Assembly: GCA_019188255.1 (NCBI GenBank) | Contig: JAETXT010000004.1 | Coordinates: forward strand, 3,038,001 to 3,102,000 | Length of the DNA: 64,000 bases | From: Verticillium longisporum | Taxonomy: Eukaryota; Ascomycota; Sordariomycetes; Glomerellales; Plectosphaerellaceae | Reading direction: 5' to 3' | Shown here: in pieces, positions 58,731 through 64,000 of the stretch | Layout: every line of letters begins with the position of its first letter | Numbering within the stretch: the first letter of the stretch is position 1 | Notes under the pieces: model-generated | The model's input: only the letters and a program-made list of their open reading frames with translations | Told to the model about the DNA's origin: nothing | Database searches by the model: none | Position numbers and translations under genes: made by a program

Positions 58731-59088
58731 TTTGTCCGTGGCCCTTTGTGGTGGTGAGGTTGAGCAAGCAGGCGGTGGCAGCGAGAGCAGTCGCAGCATG
58801 TTGGGGTCCTGCCGCATGAAGAAAAAATCATGGCTTATCGCGATAAGCTTTTGAGGTGGGTCGACCCCGCGGACTCGAAAGGATGCATGGATATGTGTAT
58901 GTGAGTATGCAATAAGGCAGGCATATTCACCTTGTGAGGTATCTACTCGGAACATATCGAAGAGACATGATAGTGGTGATGTTCATCTGAGTGCTCAACA
59001 TTGCTATGTATTTGCTCGATTTGGTCTGACCCTCTACGTGAACATGGATATTCTCTGCGCTGATGTACTTTTCCCGCCCGTGACATGT
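58731..59088. other. intergenic region DBP7 / ERG8
   Basis: 358 bases holding the DBP7 promoter and the 3' end of ERG8, both on the minus strand. Nothing specific is recognised. Confidence 0.35.
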
Positions 59089-60857
59089 CTAAATCCACCC
59101 CGCGTACTCATCAAGACTCTCACTCCGCACACCCTCAACCTCTCCCTGAACACGGAGCAGCTTGACCTTGCCACCCTTCTTCGCGCTCCACTCCTCCAGG
59201 AAAGCCTCAATCCGCTTCTCGGTCTCGGCGCCCTCCTCGACAAGCAGCGCCAGGGCAACAAAGCCGCCAGCACCGGGCACGACACCTCCATACACGCCCC
59301 CGACGCCGCTCAGCGCGTCCAGCAGCTCGCTCTGACTCTCCGGCTCGATCGGCACGCCACTCGTCGCGCCCATCTCCCTGACGAGCTCCCTGACGTCGCC
59401 GACGGCCTTTGAAATCGCCGCGGTGCGCCCCCCGCGCAGAACCTCGGCCAGCGCCTCGTTCCTCGCCTGCAGAGCGTCCCAGAGCGCCTTGCTCGCCTCG
59501 GGCTGCGCCTTGCGCCACGCCAACACACCCTTGACCATGCCGACCGTCTGGCTTCCGCAGTCGACGTCGCACATGCGCAGCACGACGCCCGAGGGCAGCT
59601 TCACCTCGCCGCCGACCTCCGTGTCCCACACGTCCCGCGCGTCGACGCGCTCGACGAGCTTCTCCGCGAAACCGGCGGTGCCGGGCGCCGGCAGGTCCGA
59701 GAGCAGCTCCGGCGAGAACCGCCTGTACCGGCAGGAACCGAAGACGGCGGCCGCGACGTCGAAGCCGCTGCCGACCTTGCCCTGGGCGGCGCAGTGGGCG
59801 GCCTGTGCGAGGTTGTGCAGCGTGTGGCGGCCGGCCTCGGAGGTGAGGTCAAAGAGGGACGTGGGCAGATAGTGCGTCAGCAGGGCAGCGGTGAAGGAGG
59901 TCACGAGGGCGGCGGAGGAGCCCAGGCCCGTCTTGTGTGCCTCGGCGAGGGTGTGAGGGTAGGGTGCGTAACGGCCAGTCGTGGGAACGGCGTTCGGGGG
60001 CAGCGTGTAGTAGTCGTTGTCCGCTAGAATGGTGAGACGAGCGGAGGCGAGGCTGTGAGAGTTGGTTTGGCGACCGATCTGGTGGATGTAGGTGAGGGCG
60101 TAGGTGAGTGTTGTTTCTACAAAAGGATTTGGTGTGATGGAAGCGCCACTGGACTGTTAGCTTGAGGCCATGTGTGTTTTGAGGAACATGATTGAACCAA
60201 TAGCTGCACGGTTAAACCACATGTTTGACTGCACTTTATGTAGAAGCCGAATCTCTGGATGCTTCTCGCGCGCCCATGAGTATGCTGATTACTGAGATAT
60301 CAATCCAGTTGAAGACCCTAGCTTCCCTCCTGAGAAAAAGCCAAGCATCACATGATGAACTTGAAGGGTATCCCAATCATCAGACCTAATAGACCAGCAC
60401 TCGCCGGCCAAGAAATACAGTCCAAATGCCCCCCTCTGCCTCATCCCCAATCCGCTCACTCGAGCCAAATTCCCCCTGAAGCATCCGCAACCCCAACTGA
60501 ACTCTCAAGTAGCACAAACACCAAAGAAAATGTAACAACCCTCGCATCCAGCAGAAGAGAAAGAAAAGAAGAAGAAAAAAGAAGGAAAAGCACTCACACC
60601 TGCAGCTCCGTAACCTGCACGCCCCCTTCTCCAAGCCGGAACCCATACCGCCACCCGGCGCCCTCGAACTGCGGGCTGCTCACGACAACCTCGCTCAGCT
60701 GCACGCCCTCGACGCCGGACGCCAGCTCGCCGGCGAGCACGCTGGTGCGCGCACTCAGCCCGAACACGAGGCCCGTGTAGCCGCGGTCGAGGACGAGATA
60801 GCCGCCCGCCAGGAGGACCTTGCCCGGGGCGGAGACAGCGGTCGCTTTCGAGGGCAT
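59089..60857 (-). CDS. ERG8: phosphomevalonate kinase
   Basis: GHMP kinase of the mevalonate (sterol/isoprenoid) pathway that phosphorylates mevalonate-5-phosphate. Exon 1 (60857-60598) starts MPSKATAVSAPGKVLLAGGYLVLD, the substrate-binding first motif. Exon 2 (60148-59089) gives NPFVETTLTYALTYI, then the ATP loop KTGLGSSAALVTSF and later GKVGSGFDVAAAVFGS and VVPGAGGFVALALL (third GHMP motif). The phase-2 intron 60149-60597 has a GTGAGT donor and a CAG acceptor preceded by CTAACA; at 449 bases it is long for this genome. The spliced product is 439 aa, usual for fungal Erg8. Confidence 0.9.
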
Positions 60858-61645
60858 CGTGGGCGGTGTTTGTGTTCGTGTTCGATGGAGGGGAGGATGC
60901 AAGACGGCGGGACGATGGGAAGTCTCTGGACGTGCGAGATTCACTGGATGCCGACTTTTGCAATTGGATTTGACGGCGTAACGGTGCTGTCGAGGAGCAA
61001 AGTAAGAGGTGACGAGAGTATGAGGCCATGAAAGACTTTGGTGAGCACGGTACAGGGGAGGGGTAAAAGACCCCGCGAAGGTGCCGGATGCGCCGCACGG
61101 TCCACTTCGCACCCATGGAACATCACATCTAGCATACCACGTCAGTCAAGCATGTCATATCAACGCATGTCACGAAGGATGGATTCATACAAAATGAACG
61201 TCAACGAGTTAAATTAGCTTGCCGATATAATACAAGCAGCAGGATCCCTGATGTGCAATGATCTCCTCCGCCGATCCTCTAGCTGCGCCCTCTGACGCTC
61301 TTTGCTTGTATATAGGGGAGATGGTCTAACCAGGCGCGAGGCCTCACCGGGAACGCCGTCCCCCGCCGCGCTGTATATGCCGCGACTGTTTTATCCCTCC
61401 GCAAACGCCATACACAAAAACTCGAGCAACGTCAAGTCGACACAAGGAGACGCCGGCGCCGCGCCGCTCCACTGCGATGCGCACACCAGCAGTACCACCC
61501 ATCGTACCCAGACACCCCAGTCTCCGTTCCCTCTGCCAATCGCACTCATGGGGTATCAAACAAGGCAGACGAGGGCGAAAAACAAAGGAAAATCGCGAGA
61601 AGAAAAACCACGCAATCGAAAACTCGCTCCAAGACCGCAACCCCT
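60858..61645. other. intergenic region ERG8 / PPR gene
   Basis: About 790 bases carrying the ERG8 promoter and the PPR gene's 3' end. The frames within are short and unsupported. Confidence 0.4.
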
Positions 61646-64000
61646 TTACGCAACAACTGCGCCCTCCTCACCACCGCCACCGCCGAGCAGCTCCAGCACC
61701 TCGTTGACCACGGCACTGGGGTAGCCCCGCGACAGCATCTCGCCAACAACAATCTTGGCCTTCTCGCGCTCCTCTGTGGCAAGGAACGCTCGCGTCATTG
61801 CCTCATATGTGCTCGGCTCGCGCTTGCTGTGGCCGATGGCATTGTAGATGGCGTACGCCCGATCAATGTTCTTCTCAGCAGCCCAGCCGTGGATCAGAGT
61901 GTTGGCGATGTAGGGCGTCAGCTCAATGCCACGACGACGCATGAGACCCAGGACGGGTTCCGTGTCGGCAACACGGTGGTTGGCGACCATAGCTTCAAAG
62001 AGTGCTTGGAACAAACTGGCATTGACCGGCATCGAGCGATCCTTGACGACGTCATCGAACACCTTGCGAGCGCCCTCCATATCATGGAGCACGCAACCGC
62101 GTGCGTGAATCAGAGAGGCGTAGTGCACGGGCTCGGGCTTTTGCCCGGAAGCGCGGATTGTCTCGAGTACCTTCTCAGCAGCATCCATGTCGACAGGCTC
62201 CAGCGTGGCGTGGGTGTCGACAAGGAGCTTGTTGGTGTGTGCCGTGGGCATGATGCCCCTGGCCACCATGCGCTCGTAGTAGGCGAGAACCTTGGACTTG
62301 TCACGCTTGGTGGTCAGGAAGAACTGCATCATGCTGTTGTAGGGTGCAGGGCGCGCCTTGTAGTTGGGCATCGCCTCCATCTCATCGAAGAGCTGCTCGG
62401 CAAACTTCTCATCACTCACACGGCACAGGGCGTTGACAATGGTACCGTAAGTGACCGAGGTGGGCTTGATGTCGAGTGCACGCATCTCGGCGAAGTAGAA
62501 CAGACAGTCGTCAATCCGGCGAGCCTTGCCGAGCTTGCCGATCAGAGCGTTGTAGAGGAATGAGCTGGGCTCAACACCCTCAGCCTTGGCGCGGTGGAAA
62601 ATCTTGACAGCCTCGGTGGCTTCGTCGAACGTCTTGATGGATTCCTTGAGGGTGGTGATGTACAGGCCAAAGGTGTTGGCAGACGGCGTTGAGCCCATCT
62701 CGAGGAGCTCCTGGTGGAACTGCTCTGCCATGTGGCGGTTGCCCATGGTGAGACAGGCCCCAACCATAGCATCGAGAATCGAGGACCATCCGTAACGGAC
62801 CACTGCGTACTGAGGCAACATGGGAACGTCGGTGCGCGCCATGGCGAGAATGTCGTGGCACAGGTCCATCTTGCCGTCGCGCGCAGCAGCCGAGATGAGC
62901 TTGGCGTATGTGATGTAGCGAGGGTGGCGGCCCGCCCGGCGCATGTTGCGGAAGCGAGATAGAGCCTCGTTCAGGCGGGGGCCCTTGCGACCGTGGCTGC
63001 CCTCGAGCTCATCAGAGATCATGGACGAACCCTTAAAGTCGGTGTTGTGGGCATAGGGGTCAAAGGTGTCCTCGAAGCTGGAAACGGTAGCCGTGGATCC
63101 GTAGGGAGAGTTGGTGAAGGCCTGCTGAGGACCGCTCGAGACCTGCGGCGCCATCTCACGGGGATCGACGATACCTCGCACGGCCATGAAGCGGTGGATG
63201 AAGTCAAGACCCTCCTCAATCTCCTCGGCGCTCTGCGGGCTGACGGCGCGAATCCTCTGGAACATGAACTCGGACTGGGTCAGTCCCTCAGCAACCTGGC
63301 CCGAGCCGATCATGGCAACCGCAAACATGGCAGCTGGATCAATAAACGCCGGGGTCACCTGCATCTCGGGGGCGCTGAGGACGTGCCAGTACCTAGCGGC
63401 AGCTGCGATATCCCCCTGGCGGACGCTCATGGCCAGGAGTGCCATGGCCGAGGTGGCAGTCTCGGGATAGTTGAGAGGCACATTCGCGAACGCGGTCATG
63501 GCAGTGTACTTGTCACCGCTGTCGGCAGCACGGGTGGCGACATTGTTCATGGCACTCAACCTGTCGACACTGCTTTCGCCCTCAATTAGCTGGGCCCACT
63601 GGAGAGCGTCCTGGAAGATGCCGCGCTCGACAAAAGCCTGGACGAAGCCAGAGCTGACAAGAGCATCCTTGATGTCCGCGGCGCGGACACCATACTCTTG
63701 AATGATCTTCTCGTAAAACTTCATGGCGCCCTCAACCTTGTCGGAGATGACGTAGGCATTGATGACGGCGGCGTAGATGTGCGAATCCATGCGGTCCTGA
63801 AGAGAAGCGTCGCCGTTGTCGTCGGCGATGGCAAGCGCACGGTACTCGTCGTAAACCTCGACAGCGCTGATGAGGTCGCCAGTAGCAGCAAACGAAGTGA
63901 TCATGGCGGGGAACATGGCGGCGTAGGGCACAGCTCGGTTCAGCTCCATGTGTTCATAGAGACGGAGCATCTCGGAGCATCGTCCGGCGCGAGCACAGGC
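61646..64000 (-). CDS. pentatricopeptide repeat protein (Cya5-like), 5' end outside window
   Basis: The minus-strand frame is open from the right edge to a stop at 61646, at least 784 residues; the start codon lies beyond 64000. It contains many 35-residue pentatricopeptide units, for example NTFGLYITTLKESIKTFDEA, FLYNALIGKLGKARRIDDC, VTYGTIVNALCRVSDEKFAE and YIANTLIHGWAAEKNIDRA, forming a helical solenoid. The C-terminus is LLGGGGGEEGAVVA. Proteins of this type in filamentous ascomycetes (Cya5 group) bind mitochondrial mRNAs and are needed for cytochrome oxidase subunit expression; assignment to that group is by overall resemblance only. The part seen has no frame problem. Confidence 0.85.
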   Translation of the reverse strand, partial: ACARAGRCSEMLRLYEHMELNRAVPYAAMFPAMITSFAATGDLISAVEVYDEYRALAIADDNGDASLQDRMDSHIYAAVINAYVISDKVEGAMKFYEKIIQEYGVRAADIKDALVSSGFVQAFVERGIFQDALQWAQLIEGESSVDRLSAMNNVATRAADSGDKYTAMTAFANVPLNYPETATSAMALLAMSVRQGDIAAAARYWHVLSAPEMQVTPAFIDPAAMFAVAMIGSGQVAEGLTQSEFMFQRIRAVSPQSAEEIEEGLDFIHRFMAVRGIVDPREMAPQVSSGPQQAFTNSPYGSTATVSSFEDTFDPYAHNTDFKGSSMISDELEGSHGRKGPRLNEALSRFRNMRRAGRHPRYITYAKLISAAARDGKMDLCHDILAMARTDVPMLPQYAVVRYGWSSILDAMVGACLTMGNRHMAEQFHQELLEMGSTPSANTFGLYITTLKESIKTFDEATEAVKIFHRAKAEGVEPSSFLYNALIGKLGKARRIDDCLFYFAEMRALDIKPTSVTYGTIVNALCRVSDEKFAEQLFDEMEAMPNYKARPAPYNSMMQFFLTTKRDKSKVLAYYERMVARGIMPTAHTNKLLVDTHATLEPVDMDAAEKVLETIRASGQKPEPVHYASLIHARGCVLHDMEGARKVFDDVVKDRSMPVNASLFQALFEAMVANHRVADTEPVLGLMRRRGIELTPYIANTLIHGWAAEKNIDRAYAIYNAIGHSKREPSTYEAMTRAFLATEEREKAKIVVGEMLSRGYPSAVVNEVLELLGGGGGEEGAVVA

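Noticed and set aside
1..64000. CRISPR array, bacterial operon or phage features
   Set aside because: No spaced direct repeats of array type are present, and introns, RIP and fungal gene families show the DNA is eukaryotic.

Overview
The window looks like a piece of a filamentous ascomycete genome (Pezizomycotina, probably Sordariomycetes). The evidence is short spliceosomal introns of 44-80 bases with GTANGT/GTGAGT donors and CTAAC/CTGAC-like branch sites, a Zn2Cys6 regulator, an Rpp29/POP4 and DBP7 set of fungal type, and long A+T-saturated tracts that look like repeat-induced point mutation (RIP). No species can be named from the sequence alone.

Layout. (1) 1-15,357 is a gene-rich segment: RNase P/MRP subunit POP4 (-), a PlsB/DHAPAT-type acyltransferase with a peroxisomal-type C-terminus (+), pantothenate synthetase (-), a Zn2Cys6 transcription factor with a long leader (+), a HAD phosphatase (-), a TTC1-like TPR protein (+) and a small one-helix protein (+). 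(2) 15,536-21,729 is RIP-degraded repeat DNA, interrupted by a 1,860-bp Fot1/pogo-type transposon of normal base composition. (3) 21,730-35,321 is an accessory island: a secreted five-domain chitin-binding protein (intact), a nonribosomal peptide synthetase (NRPS) remnant broken by a local inversion and abutting an ABC-transporter remnant, a carboxylesterase pseudogene, a 643-bp hAT-like non-autonomous element with a perfect 8-bp target duplication, and an unknown gene cut at the edge of the next repeat block. (4) About 35,330-51,970 is a nested transposon stack: a RIP-degraded Gypsy element reading leftward, holding a complete 8.0-kb RIP-degraded LTR element (36,097-44,099, itself holding a RIP-degraded solo LTR), an unmutated solo LTR (47,360-47,835) and a second Fot1/pogo-type element (48,389-50,245). 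(5) 53,955-64,000 is gene-rich again, all on the minus strand: a Fen2/Liz1-type permease, DEAD-box helicase DBP7, phosphomevalonate kinase ERG8 and a PPR protein that runs off the right edge.

Several conserved genes (POP4, the TTC1-like gene, DBP7) are interrupted only by one- or two-base length changes in homopolymer runs, as are the transposases. For genes expected to be essential or nearly so this is better explained by sequence error than by loss. By contrast, the damage in the island genes consists partly of C:G to T:A type changes at catalytic codons, as expected if RIP leaks out of neighbouring repeats. The most unusual observations are the two divergent transposons that share two GAGTGG cores at identical TIR positions and the same frame break before a zinc knuckle, and the reconstructable order of insertion, RIP and later insertion in the repeat stack.
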